NCBI RefSeq assembly: GCF_029717145.1
Contig: NZ_CP099222.1
Coordinates: 2,046,001-2,110,000, forward strand
Direction of reading: 5' to 3'
DNA: 64,000 nucleotides
From: Citrobacter freundii
GTDB taxonomy: Bacteria > Pseudomonadota > Gammaproteobacteria > Enterobacterales > Enterobacteriaceae
The notes beneath the pieces are model-generated. The model did not search any database and was not told the origin of the DNA. It saw only the letters and a list, made by a program, of their open reading frames with translations. Positions within the stretch are counted from its first letter, which is position 1. Every line of letters starts with the position of its first letter. The translations under genes were made by a program, and so were the position numbers. Shown one piece after another: positions 10,310 through 18,650 of this stretch.

Positions 10310-10381
10310 ATGAACAAGGCAAACAGCGCACGCAAGGCAGGACGTCAGGGCGCAAAATCGGCTAAGATAGCGTTTTTCTGA
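10310..10381 (+). CDS. Candidate small basic protein, 23 residues
   Basis: A short frame reading MNKANSARKAGRQGAKSAKI and three more residues. The ATG is preceded by GAAGGGGAA at a suitable distance, better than the ribosome site of cedA that follows. Five lysines or arginines in the first 20 residues make it strongly basic. It lies between katE and cedA. I do not recognise it as a named protein, and translation is not shown. It could also be a leader peptide for cedA. Confidence 0.3.
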   Translation: MNKANSARKAGRQGAKSAKIAFF

Positions 10382-10415
10382 TTTTTAGAATTTGTCTTTA
10401 GTGAAGCAACTGATT

Positions 10416-10655
10416 ATGAAACCTCTTCGCCAACAAAATCGCAAGGTTATCAGCTACGTTCCGCGTGTGGAGCCCGCGCCACCAGAGCATGCGATAAAAA
10501 TGGATGCGTTTCGTGACGTATGGATACTGCGCGGAAAATATGTCGCTTTTGTCTTAATAGGAGAGGCGTTTCAACGTTCGCCTGCGTTTACGGTTCCGGA
10601 GTCGGCGCAACGCTGGGCAAACCAGGTCCGTCAGGAAAACGAACTGAGCGATTAA
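10416..10655 (+). CDS. cedA: Cell division modulator CedA
   Basis: A small DNA-binding protein that in E. coli suppresses the division defect caused by over-replication in a dnaAcos mutant. It has 79 residues beginning MKPLRQQNRKV and contains the conserved EPAPPEHAIKMD and RSPAFTVPESAQRWANQ segments. The start is uncertain: in-frame TTG (10392) and GTG (10401) codons lie upstream and the ribosome site at the ATG is weak. The ATG fits the E. coli annotation. It ends at a bidirectional terminator shared with tcyP. Confidence 0.92.
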   Translation: MKPLRQQNRKVISYVPRVEPAPPEHAIKMDAFRDVWILRGKYVAFVLIGEAFQRSPAFTVPESAQRWANQVRQENELSD

Positions 10656-10666
10656 TGGGATATAAG

Positions 10667-10701
10667 AAAACCGCCGGAGCATGATACTCCGGCGGTTTTT
10701 T
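10667..10701. terminator. Bidirectional terminator between cedA and tcyP
   Basis: Perfect 9-bp stem (10671-10679 with 10687-10695), a 7-base loop, four A on the left and six T on the right, serving both convergent genes. Confidence 0.92.
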
Positions 10702-10719
10702 ACGCTTCAGGAAACCGGT

Positions 10720-12111
10720 TTAACGGTGTGCCAGTTCGGCGTTATCGTCACTGTCCAGAATCGTTTTGTCAGTTTGCTTCAGCCACTGACTGGTGAGCGT
10801 ACCGGCAGTCATGGAGCCACTGACGTTCAACGCAGTACGACCCATATCGATCAGCGGTTCTACGGAGATCAGTAGAGCGACCAGCGTAACCGGCAGGCCC
10901 ATCGCCGGCAGCACGATCAGTGCGGCAAACGTTGCACCCCCACCCACACCCGCGACTCCGGCGGAGCTAACGGTCACAATACCGACCAGCGTTGCAATCC
11001 ACATTGGGTCGAGCGGGTTAATCCCCACAGTCGGCGCAACCATCACTGCCAGCATTGCCGGGTACAGCCCCGCACAACCGTTTTGACCAATCGTGGCGCC
11101 AAAAGAGGCGGCAAAGCTGGCAATCGACTCAGGCACACCCAGACGACGGGTTTGCGCTTCCACATTCAGCGGAATAGACGCAGCGCTGGAGCGGCTGGTG
11201 AAGGCAAACGTCAGTACCGGCCAGACTTTACGGAAGTACTTCAGCGGGCTCACGCCGTTAATACCCAGCAGAATACCGTGTACCACGAACATGATGCCCA
11301 GACCGAGGTACGAAGCCACCACGAAGCTGCCCAGCTTAATAATGTCCTGCAGGTTGGAGCCGGCAACCACTTTGGTCATCAACGCCAGAACACCGTACGG
11401 CGTCAGCTGCATCACCAGACGAACCAGCTTCATCACCCAGCTTTGCAGGGTATCAATAGCGGTTAATATGCGTTCGCCTTTCGGGGCATCATCTTTCAGC
11501 AGTTTCAGGGCCGCGACACCAAGGAATGCGGCGAAGATAACAACGCTGATAATGGAGGTTGGGTTAGCGCCAGTGAGATCGGCAAACGGGTTTTTCGGGA
11601 TAAACGACAGCACCAGTTGCGGCACGCTCAGGTCGGCAACTTTACCCACGTAGTTGGTTTCGATGGCGTTCAGACGGGCGGTTTCAGCACCACCCTGTAC
11701 CAGTCCATCCGCCGTCAGGCCGAACAGGTTAGTGACCAGTACCCCAACTAACGCGGCGATAAGTGTTGTAAACAGCAACGTCCCGATGGTCAGGAAGCTG
11801 ATTTTCCCCAGCTGAGAGGCGTTGTGCAGACGCGCAACGGCGCTGAGGATAGAGGCAAATACCAGCGGCATGACGATCATTTGCAGAAGTTGAACATAGC
11901 CGTTGCCGACAATGTTGAACCACTGTACAGAATCTTTCAGTACCTGGCTGTCTGAGCCGTAAATCGTATGCAGGGCAAGGCCAAATACCACGCCCATAAC
12001 CAGACCAACCAGTACTTTTTTGGCCAGACTCCACTGTTTGTGACGGGCTTGCGCCAGCACGAACAGCAGTACAACGAACACGATAATGTTCGCGATTAAT
12101 GGAAAGTTCAT
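10720..12111 (-). CDS. tcyP: L-cystine:cation symporter TcyP (YdjN)
   Basis: Sodium- or proton-coupled uptake of L-cystine through the inner membrane, one of two cystine systems in E. coli. It is 463 residues, the expected length, of the DAACS/glutamate symporter family. Multiple hydrophobic segments are evident, plus the reentrant-loop region [13 protein letters not shown] and the [11 protein letters not shown] region. The start has a GGAGAACGGGG ribosome site. Single gene; its regulator CysB cannot be assigned from the sequence. Confidence 0.95.
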   Translation of the reverse strand: MNFPLIANIIVFVVLLFVLAQARHKQWSLAKKVLVGLVMGVVFGLALHTIYGSDSQVLKDSVQWFNIVGNGYVQLLQMIVMPLVFASILSAVARLHNASQLGKISFLTIGTLLFTTLIAALVGVLVTNLFGLTADGLVQGGAETARLNAIETNYVGKVADLSVPQLVLSFIPKNPFADLTGANPTSIISVVIFAAFLGVAALKLLKDDAPKGERILTAIDTLQSWVMKLVRLVMQLTPYGVLALMTKVVAGSNLQDIIKLGSFVVASYLGLGIMFVVHGILLGINGVSPLKYFRKVWPVLTFAFTSRSSAASIPLNVEAQTRRLGVPESIASFAASFGATIGQNGCAGLYPAMLAVMVAPTVGINPLDPMWIATLVGIVTVSSAGVAGVGGGATFAALIVLPAMGLPVTLVALLISVEPLIDMGRTALNVSGSMTAGTLTSQWLKQTDKTILDSDDNAELAHR

Positions 12112-12246
12112 CCCCGTTCTCCTGATCTTTTTTTATGTATCACCGAACTACAGTGATTCTGTTGGCGCAAGATTAGCAGAACTGTGACTTGCCTCTTATA
12201 TTCAAATGGAATTGTTTATGCCAAAAATGACATTTTGGCCGATTTC

Positions 12247-12834
12247 TTAATCAGCCTGGTGTTTTATAAAACGATTAAACTGCATTTGTAGCGTATTAAT
12301 CATCTGCGATGACCAGCGTACTGCACTGTTTTCAGGCAAAGTTTGTGGCATCCAGATAGCCCAGGCAAACAGCGCCATGCATAAAAAACGCTCCAGCTGG
12401 TTGCCTTTTTGCGGTACGAGGATCGGCAGGCGAAAGCGCCAGCGGCAGGGCCACAGCAGAGGAACGCCGGCTGGGGTCAGCATATCGGCCAGAATATGAC
12501 TAAGGTAGCCGAGCACCATCCCCTGTAACGCATCCGCCGGGATTATCCAGGTCTCGGGTACTTTCAAATAGAACGTCGCCAGCAAGGCAAACACCGCCAG
12601 CAGACTATGCGTAAACCCGCGATGACCAAATGCCCGGGCTATGGGCTTTGAGACCCACTTCAGACGCTGCCCCAGCAACGATTTGGGATGATCGATATCG
12701 GGCAGCAGGCAGGTCAAGATAGCTGAAGGAACAATATGCCACCAGTCACCCTGCGCGAGAACGGGCGTCAGTTCGGCATTCTTGGCAAATACCGCACAGG
12801 CAATAGAGAAAAGAAGGTGGCCTTCCGCCGTCAT
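12247..12834 (-). CDS. ydjM: Inner membrane protein YdjM (LexA-regulated, DUF457)
   Basis: Membrane-bound protein of the YdjM/DUF457 metal-dependent hydrolase-like family; its role is unknown. It has 195 residues with several membrane segments. Histidine and aspartate motifs typical of the family are LLPDIDHPKSLLG, FGHRGFTHSLLA and LSHILADMLTPAGV. I chose ATG 12832-12834, equal to the E. coli start MTAEGHLL. A LexA box lies 17 bases upstream, consistent with known SOS induction in E. coli. Confidence 0.93.
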   Translation of the reverse strand: MTAEGHLLFSIACAVFAKNAELTPVLAQGDWWHIVPSAILTCLLPDIDHPKSLLGQRLKWVSKPIARAFGHRGFTHSLLAVFALLATFYLKVPETWIIPADALQGMVLGYLSHILADMLTPAGVPLLWPCRWRFRLPILVPQKGNQLERFLCMALFAWAIWMPQTLPENSAVRWSSQMINTLQMQFNRFIKHQAD

Positions 12835-12848
12835 GATAAAACCCAATA

Positions 12849-12868
12849 AACTGTCAATTCATACAGTA
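12849..12868 (-). promoter_or_regulatory. LexA (SOS) box of ydjM
   Basis: The minus strand reads CTGTATGAATTGACAG (12851-12866), a near-ideal LexA operator. A second, degenerate half-matching copy, CTGTATAAAACCCCTA, lies next to it at 12869-12884. Two tandem boxes are also described for E. coli ydjM. Confidence 0.85.
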
Positions 12869-12929
12869 TAGGGGTTTTATACAGTAGGCGAAAGAGGTGA
12901 CGTTGTAACCCTTTGTCACAAATAGGCGA

Positions 12930-13691
12930 TTAACGTGCCAGCCAGCCACCGTCGACGGCCAATGTATAGCCATTAATGTAGTCAGAGGCGCGGCTGGCAA
13001 GGAATACCGCCGGGCCTTTCAGGTCGTCAGGCGTTCCCCAGCGTCCGGCCGGAATACGGTCGACAATCTCCTGATTACGGTCAGCATCGTCCCGCAGTTG
13101 CTGCGTATTGTTGGTCGCCATGTAGCCCGGTGCAATGGCATTGACGTTAATACCCTGTACGGCCCATTCATTGGCCAGCAGGCGGGTTATGCCCAGTACG
13201 CCGCTTTTTGAAGCGGTGTAGGAAGGTACGCGGATACCGCCCTGGAAGGAGAGCATTGACGCAATGTTGATGATTTTTCCGCCCTGACCCTGGCTCAGGA
13301 ATTGTCTGGCGACGGCCTGTGACAAAAAGAAAACGGATTTGAGATTCAGGTTCATCACATCATCCCAGTCTTGCTCACTAAAGCTCAGGGCGTCCTCACG
13401 GCGAATGGTCCCCGCGTTATTGACCAGAATATCGATCCGACCAAAGGTGGAGACCGTTTGCGTCACGATATCGTTCAGCGAGTCCTGCTGGCTGAGGTCG
13501 GCCTGGATAGTCAGAAAGCGTCGCCCGAGTGCATGGATTTTCTCAGCGGTTTGCACAGGAATTTTACGATTGACGCCGACCACATCGCAGCCGGCCTCCG
13601 CCAGCGCGACCGCCATACCTTGCCCAAGCCCGGTATCACATCCGGTGACGATTGCTACTTTACCTTCAAGACGAAAAGCATCCAAAATCAT
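12930..13691 (-). CDS. KduD-like short-chain dehydrogenase (2-dehydro-3-deoxy-D-gluconate 5-dehydrogenase family)
   Basis: Classical SDR of 253 residues, the same length as E. coli KduD and close to it over most of the sequence, including RREDALSFSEQDWDDVMNLN and the C-terminus DGGWLAR. NAD-binding TGCDTGLGQG is at 16-25, NNAG at 91-94, and the catalytic triad is Ser145, Tyr158 and Lys162. KduD interconverts 2,5-diketo-3-deoxygluconate and 2-keto-3-deoxygluconate in hexuronate and pectin breakdown. No kduI or other sugar-acid gene is adjacent, so the true substrate is open. The start at 13691 has GGGGTG upstream. E. coli K-12 has no gene here between ydjM and yniC, so this looks like an accessory insertion. 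Confidence 0.82.
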   Translation of the reverse strand: MILDAFRLEGKVAIVTGCDTGLGQGMAVALAEAGCDVVGVNRKIPVQTAEKIHALGRRFLTIQADLSQQDSLNDIVTQTVSTFGRIDILVNNAGTIRREDALSFSEQDWDDVMNLNLKSVFFLSQAVARQFLSQGQGGKIINIASMLSFQGGIRVPSYTASKSGVLGITRLLANEWAVQGINVNAIAPGYMATNNTQQLRDDADRNQEIVDRIPAGRWGTPDDLKGPAVFLASRASDYINGYTLAVDGGWLAR

Positions 13692-13840
13692 ATTCACCCC
13701 GGCTATCAAATGGTTTTAACGCATGCTGTGAGTGAAAGAATAGGAGAGGCTGGCAGGAAATACAATGAAAAATGAAACAACGTTTCAAAAATATGATTGA
13801 CCTGGCAAAACGGGCAATGCAACCATTGCCCATCAGGGAA

Positions 13841-14509
13841 TTATCCGCGTAGATGCGTGACGGTGAGATCGGCCAGCGAGGTCAATTTAACGTCAGCAAG
13901 AACAAAGCGGGCATCGTCCTGGTTCTCATGTGCAGGTACGACGATCGCGCGCATGCGTGCTGCTTTTGATGCAATCATGCCGTTGACAGAATCTTCCAGC
14001 GCTACGCAAGATAAGGGCTCCACACCCAATTTTGCCGCGCAGTCGAGGTAGACCTGAGGATGCGGTTTGCTGTAGGGCAATTTTTCTGCCGAGGCCAGCG
14101 CATCGAAGCTGTCGCGAAGATCAAACATCGTCAGCACTTTTTCCAGCATATGCAGCGGGGAGGCCGATGCCAGACCCACTCGTAAGCCCTGGGATTTGCA
14201 CAGCGCGACGGCTTCACGTACGCCAGGCAGCAGTGGTTTTGTCTCTTCAACCAGGGCGATAGCCCGGGTGATAATGCGATCGGTGACCTCCTGGCGAGAT
14301 GGGCCGCTCCACGGTTGCTGGGCGAACCATAGATCTACAACCATATCGATACGCAGCCCCAGCGTATCGGGCAGTTCATGGCGGCGAGTGATATCTACGC
14401 CTAAACTTGCGATCACATCCAGTTCAGCCTGATCCCAAAGGGGTTCAGAGTCGACCAGTAATCCATCCATATCGAAAATTGCAGCAAGAATTTGACGCGG
14501 GGTTGACAT
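13841..14509 (-). CDS. hxpB: Hexitol phosphatase B, HAD family (YniC)
   Basis: HAD-superfamily sugar phosphatase; E. coli HxpB acts on 2-deoxyglucose-6-phosphate, mannitol-1-phosphate and sorbitol-6-phosphate. It has 222 residues. The nucleophile motif is FDMDGLLVDSEP with Asp13 and Asp15; ASASPLHMLEKV supplies the motif II Ser and KPHPQVYLDCA the motif III Lys, followed by ALEDSVNG. ATG 14507-14509 has a strong AGGAGAGG site, so the longer frame to 14578 is rejected. It is divergent from yniB. Confidence 0.95.
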   Translation of the reverse strand: MSTPRQILAAIFDMDGLLVDSEPLWDQAELDVIASLGVDITRRHELPDTLGLRIDMVVDLWFAQQPWSGPSRQEVTDRIITRAIALVEETKPLLPGVREAVALCKSQGLRVGLASASPLHMLEKVLTMFDLRDSFDALASAEKLPYSKPHPQVYLDCAAKLGVEPLSCVALEDSVNGMIASKAARMRAIVVPAHENQDDARFVLADVKLTSLADLTVTHLRG

Positions 14510-14679
14510 CACAACCTCTCCTTTGAACATGAAACAGCAGGGATTAAGAGCCTGGGTGAACCGGCTCTCAGCGTTCATTATGGCTAATCCTCGATTATAC
14601 CGCCTTTAAAGATCAGGCGAAAATGGTTATCAACGGGTAAACTTAGGCCAAAATGACACGTCTTAATCAAGGGGAACTC

Positions 14680-15216
14680 ATGACGTATCAACAAGCTGGA
14701 CGCATTGCTGTCTTGAAAAGGCTGGTGGGATGGGTGATTTTCATCCCGGCGCTGATTTCAACGCTGGTTTCAGTACTGAAGTTTATGTATGCGCACAGTG
14801 AAAAGCAGGAGGGGATTAACGCGGTGATGCTCGACTTTGCCCACGTGATGATTGACATGATGCGGGTAAACACTCCCTTTCTTAACCTGTTTTGGTATAA
14901 CTCACCGACACCTGATTTTCAAAGCGGACTGAATCTGGTTTTCTGGCTGATTTTTATTCTTATTTTTATCGGGCTGGCGATGCAGGATTCGGGTGCTCGC
15001 ATGAGCCGTCAGGCTCGTTTTTTACGTGAAGGCGTTGAAGATCAGCTGATTCTGGAGCAGGCGAAGGGCAGTGAAGGGTTATCGCGAGAGCAGATTGAGT
15101 CGCGTATTGTCGTGCCGCATCATACGATTTTCTTACAAATATTCCCGCTCTATATTTTGCCGGTTATCGTCATCGTGATTGGCTATTTCTTCTTTTCGCT
15201 ACTAGGTTTTTTGTAA
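14680..15216 (+). CDS. yniB: Inner membrane protein YniB
   Basis: Conserved membrane protein of 178 residues without a known function. Hydrophobic segments lie near 15-35, 85-105 and at the C-terminus (about 152-177), with the motif RMSRQARFLREGVEDQLILEQ between the second and third. The start at 14680 has AAGGGGA upstream. It is convergent with yniA, with a long hairpin between them. Confidence 0.92.
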   Translation: MTYQQAGRIAVLKRLVGWVIFIPALISTLVSVLKFMYAHSEKQEGINAVMLDFAHVMIDMMRVNTPFLNLFWYNSPTPDFQSGLNLVFWLIFILIFIGLAMQDSGARMSRQARFLREGVEDQLILEQAKGSEGLSREQIESRIVVPHHTIFLQIFPLYILPVIVIVIGYFFFSLLGFL

Positions 15217-15226
15217 GCGCGTCACT

Positions 15227-15257
15227 ATCAGGCCCACGCGAAAGCTGCGGGCCTGAT
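15227..15257. terminator. Hairpin between convergent yniB and yniA
   Basis: A 9-bp stem (15227-15235 with 15249-15257) with a 13-base loop. Neither side has a clean T-run, so terminator strength is uncertain. Confidence 0.5.
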
Positions 15258-15284
15258 TAGCAAAGAACTTCCGCTATATATCTG

Positions 15285-16145
15285 TTAAGCCGCCAGTATC
15301 CTGTCCATCGCTTTCTGCGCCACCACCATATGTTGCCCGCCGAACAGAATCGCTCGATTCAGCAGCGTATAAAGCTGATAGACAGGCTGCCTGTCGAGAA
15401 AATCCAGCGGCAGGGGGGAAACCGACTGATAGCCGTCATAAATTTGCGGTGGCTGATCGCTATGTAATGGCAGCATTGCCAGGTCGCACTCTCTGTCGCC
15501 CCAATAGCAGGCGGGGTCAAAGATGTAGGGACCATGAGGGCCAAGGGCGCAGTTCCCCGACCACAAATCGGCATGCAGTAGTGAAGGCTGTGGCTGGTGT
15601 GATGACAAACGCTGCTGAACATGGTCAACAATGGCGTCAATATTGCCAAATGCGATCCCTTTTTCGGCGGCAAGCTCCAGTTGCCAGCCAATCCGCTGTT
15701 CTGCAAAAAAGGTAGACCAGCGACGCTGCCACGTATTGGGTTGAGGCGTGGTAGAGAGTGCATTATCAAAGTCGAGGCCAAACTGCGGCTGATCGCTCCA
15801 TTCATGAAGATGCGCGAGCTGTTGTCCGAGAATAAAGGCGTTGTGGGCATCCAGTGGACGGGGAGGGAGGAAATCCATCACCAAAAAGCTGTAGTCTCTG
15901 TCTGCACCGACCGCCCAGACCTTGGGGACTGAAACGGTATTGCTGCGGGAAAGCAGTTCCAGCTGGTCGGCTTCTGCCGTAAAGCCGGTTAATAGCTCCC
16001 TTTCATCGCATTTGACGAAAAAATCGCGCCCCGCATAGCGTAAATGCCATGCGGCGTGGATCTCACCGCCGGGCAGTTCATTACGCAGCTCGATTTCGCC
16101 TTCACCGAGTTGCTCGCTTAAAAGACGACTGATAGCCTGCCACAT
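15285..16145 (-). CDS. yniA: Fructosamine kinase family protein YniA
   Basis: Member of the fructosamine-3-kinase/aminoglycoside phosphotransferase fold; probably phosphorylates ketoamines or a related sugar for removal of glycated products, though the E. coli substrate is not settled. It has 286 residues. Kinase-type motifs visible are HAAWHLRYAGRDFFVKCDE (ATP-binding Lys) and IFDPACYWGDRECDLAML (metal-binding Asp). The catalytic loop reads LLHADLWSGN, where the family usually has HGD; the catalytic Asp is kept. The start at 16145 has GGAGAG upstream. E. coli has ydiZ between pfkB and yniA, absent here. Confidence 0.93.
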   Translation of the reverse strand: MWQAISRLLSEQLGEGEIELRNELPGGEIHAAWHLRYAGRDFFVKCDERELLTGFTAEADQLELLSRSNTVSVPKVWAVGADRDYSFLVMDFLPPRPLDAHNAFILGQQLAHLHEWSDQPQFGLDFDNALSTTPQPNTWQRRWSTFFAEQRIGWQLELAAEKGIAFGNIDAIVDHVQQRLSSHQPQPSLLHADLWSGNCALGPHGPYIFDPACYWGDRECDLAMLPLHSDQPPQIYDGYQSVSPLPLDFLDRQPVYQLYTLLNRAILFGGQHMVVAQKAMDRILAA

Positions 16146-16301
16146 GATGTCTCTCCCCATGTTGTCTGCCAGATCATAAGGTTAGCGCAATAATGCGGTA
16201 AAAAAACACGAACCAACGCACACCGTGGACGCGTTATCGCTGAAAAAGCACGTAATGTTTGTTGCTATTTCACTCCTTGCCAGAGCGCTGCAGTTATGGG
16301 T

Positions 16302-16337
16302 TCACGTGATCCACTGCTTTGTTATCACGTGATTTTT
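16302..16337 (+). other. Paired TCACGTGA palindromes forming a hairpin with a T-run
   Basis: Two identical 8-bp palindromes, at 16302-16309 and 16325-16332, sit in the 264-bp spacer between pfkB and yniA. Together they make a 9-bp stem (16302-16310 with 16324-16332), a 13-base loop and five T on the plus strand. Both neighbouring genes are on the minus strand, so as a terminator it has no obvious client; it could be an operator pair for a dimeric regulator. Confidence 0.4.
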
Positions 16338-16381
16338 CAGCATAGACGCATAACACGTATGTCGACAGTTTTGTTGGTAAA

Positions 16382-16401
16382 TCCCCCTTGATGATGAGGG
16401 G
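16382..16401 (-). terminator. Hairpin after pfkB
   Basis: A GC-rich stem of about six pairs (CCCCCT with AGGGGG) and an 8-base loop follows the pfkB stop by a few bases on the minus strand, followed by ATTTACC, so only a weak U-run. Confidence 0.45.
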
Positions 16402-16409
16402 GAAGGGCA

Positions 16410-17339
16410 TTACCGCGAAAGGTATGCGTATATTTTCTGCGTATCGTCCTGCGAGCATAAACGGGTACCCTGATTGAGGGTTGCCGCGCTACCTGCCGCT
16501 ACGCCAAAACGAACAATATCGTCAAATGGCGCATTCTGTGCCAGCTTCAGTGTCATCGCGCCGACCATACTGTCACCCGCGCCAACGGTACTTTGGCTCT
16601 TAACCGGCGGGGGTACCACCTGTACGCAGGTTTCACCGTCAACGCCCAGTGCCCCTTGCGGTCCCAACGAAACGACAACACGTTGCGCTTTACCGCTGTG
16701 CACAATTTCCTCTGCGGCCTTACGGACGTCATCAGGTTGTGTGAGTTCGCGGTTAACCAATGCGCTGAGTTCTTTGAGGTTGGGTTTGACCAGTTCGATA
16801 TTGCCGAGCGTTAATGCGGCAGTCAGTGCCTCACCTGAGCTATCAACAATGCAGCGAATGCCCTGCTTTTGTGCCGCAGTAATAAGCTGGGTGAGTTTTT
16901 CAAGCTTCACGCCGGGTGGCAGGCTGCCGCTTATCACCAGCAGCGCGCCGGACTCAATTTCCAGCACCTGATCCTGAAGCTGGTGGAACTCGTCATCGGT
17001 AAGTGTTGCTCCAGGCATAACAAATCGATACTGCTCGCCGCTGGATTCTACGTGGACGTGAAGATTTTGCCGGGTCCAGTCTTTGGCCTCTATGGTGGCG
17101 ACCGGGACATTTTCATCGGCAAGCAATGATACCAGGTGTTCCCCGGTAGCGCCGCCAGCCGGAAAGATAGCCGTTGCGTTTCCACCAAGATGAGCAATGG
17201 CGCGGGCCACGTTAATACCACCACCACCGGGTTCAAAAACCGGCGAGGTGCAGCGAAGTTTACCTTCGGGATAGATTTGCGGGGTGATTGTTGCGCTATC
17301 GAGAGAGGGCGCAAGTGTTAACGTATAGATACGTACCAT
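16410..17339 (-). CDS. pfkB: 6-phosphofructokinase II
   Basis: Minor phosphofructokinase: fructose-6-phosphate plus ATP gives fructose-1,6-bisphosphate. Ribokinase-family fold, 309 residues, exactly as in E. coli. Substrate-binding GGGGINVARAIAHLGG is at about 38-53, and the ATP/catalytic motif STVGAGDSMVGA with the catalytic Asp is at about 248-259. The start has an AGGAGG site. Downstream a hairpin at 16382-16401 may end the transcript. Confidence 0.97.
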   Translation of the reverse strand: MVRIYTLTLAPSLDSATITPQIYPEGKLRCTSPVFEPGGGGINVARAIAHLGGNATAIFPAGGATGEHLVSLLADENVPVATIEAKDWTRQNLHVHVESSGEQYRFVMPGATLTDDEFHQLQDQVLEIESGALLVISGSLPPGVKLEKLTQLITAAQKQGIRCIVDSSGEALTAALTLGNIELVKPNLKELSALVNRELTQPDDVRKAAEEIVHSGKAQRVVVSLGPQGALGVDGETCVQVVPPPVKSQSTVGAGDSMVGAMTLKLAQNAPFDDIVRFGVAAGSAATLNQGTRLCSQDDTQKIYAYLSR

Positions 17340-17547
17340 CTTTACCTCCTGTTAGGCTGTCCTCAGTCTGGCACTTAATGTGACGAAAGTGAAGTAATTA
17401 ACAACATGATTTATCGCATCTTTATTTAAAATTATCTCGGCAAAGATATATAAATAAAATTACGGTTTAAGAACGCTCTTATTCAAAAAATGAAATAAGA
17501 AATTATTGCTATGTTATTCGAGTCTTTTTATAATTTGTTACCTTTCA

Positions 17548-17606
17548 AGGGGCTTTTGTCATTGATCCCTATGAAAGTTTCCGAGACCGTAATGGTCTCT
17601 TTTTTT
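17548..17606 (+). ncRNA. Two-hairpin element with terminator just before ydiY (attenuator or small RNA)
   Basis: The first inverted repeat pairs CTTTCAaGGG near 17543-17552 with CCCtaTGAAAG near 17567-17577. The second is a perfect 6-bp stem (17583-17588 with 17594-17599), a 5-base loop and seven T (17600-17606), the form of an intrinsic terminator. It ends only 20 bases before the ydiY ATG, and pfkB upstream is divergent. So it must either end a short RNA or attenuate ydiY. I know of no named sRNA here. Confidence 0.45.
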
Positions 17607-17626
17607 GTTGTACGGACTCTTTATAA

Positions 17627-18385
17627 ATGAAGCTTTTGAAGACAGTACCCGCAGCACTCGTGCTGATGGGGGGCGTGTTTGCGTCAATGCATGCCGCCGC
17701 CGATGATTCCGTTTTTACTGTCATGGATGACCCCTCCAGCGCGAAAAAACCCTTTGAAGGTAACCTGAACGCGGGATACCTCGCCCAGTCAGGCAACACA
17801 AAAAGTTCTTCTTTAACCGCAGATACCACCATGACCTGGTACGGTGAAACCACGGCGTGGTCTCTGTGGGGCAATGCCAGCAATACCTCGTCGAATGATG
17901 AACGCTCTTCGGAGAAATACGCCGTAGGTGGTCGTAGTCGTTTTAATATGACGGATTATGATTACCTATTCGGACAGGCCAGCTGGTTGACCGACAGATA
18001 CAACGGCTATCACGAGCGTGACGTACTGACTGCAGGTTATGGTCGTCAGTTCCTTAATGGGCCGGTACACAGCTTCCGTTTCGAATTCGGTCCAGGCGTA
18101 CGCTATGACGAACACACCGATGGCACAACCGAAACGCAGCCGCTGGGTTATGCGTCAGGCGCTTATGCGTGGCAGATGACGGACACCACCAAATTCACAC
18201 AAGGGGTGTCGGTGTTTGGTGCTGAAGATACGACGCTTAACTCTGAAACAGCGTTAAATGTGGCTATCAACGAACATTTCGGTTTGAAAGTGGCTTATAA
18301 CGTCACCTGGAACTCAGAACCACCGGCTACGGCACCGGAACATACCGATCGTCGTACGACCGTTTCGCTCGGCTATCGTATGTAG
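17627..18385 (+). CDS. ydiY: Acid-inducible putative outer membrane protein YdiY (DUF481)
   Basis: An exported protein of 252 residues with a Sec signal peptide (about residues 1-25, ending in HAAA-DDS) and the DUF481 beta-strand pattern: alternating polar and aromatic residues, with the segment LAQSGNTKSSSLTADTT and a C-terminus SLGYRM typical of outer membrane barrels. Function unknown; in E. coli the gene has been reported as acid-inducible. The ATG follows TATAA with only a weak ribosome site, and a terminator-like hairpin lies 20 bases upstream. Confidence 0.9.
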   Translation: MKLLKTVPAALVLMGGVFASMHAAADDSVFTVMDDPSSAKKPFEGNLNAGYLAQSGNTKSSSLTADTTMTWYGETTAWSLWGNASNTSSNDERSSEKYAVGGRSRFNMTDYDYLFGQASWLTDRYNGYHERDVLTAGYGRQFLNGPVHSFRFEFGPGVRYDEHTDGTTETQPLGYASGAYAWQMTDTTKFTQGVSVFGAEDTTLNSETALNVAINEHFGLKVAYNVTWNSEPPATAPEHTDRRTTVSLGYRM

Positions 18386-18392
18386 TAAAAAA

Positions 18393-18419
18393 CCGGGTCA
18401 AATAAATGGCCCGGCTTTT
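18393..18419 (+). terminator. Terminator of ydiY
   Basis: A 7-pair stem with one G-U pair (18393-18399 with 18408-18414), then C and four T; A-rich before it. Confidence 0.85.
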
Positions 18420-18650
18420 CCAAATAAAATTTCAGTGTTATTATTTTCTGACCGGCATTTTAATTTTTTCGAAAAAAACTTTTCTTCATACTTTCTCCAT
18501 AATTACTCTTTTGGGTACATATTCAATTTATTTGACACGAATTGATAAATAAATTGACTAGGAAAAAATGTGAGCCAGATCTACACTCTTACCTACAGGC
18601 AATTAATCGCCTTCAGACCTTAGCATTAATTCAAGTAAGAGAAGATACCT

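Noticed and set aside
16146-16409. Possible ydiZ gene between pfkB and yniA
   Set aside because: E. coli has ydiZ here, but no frame of adequate length exists in these 264 bases, so the gene is absent rather than overlooked.
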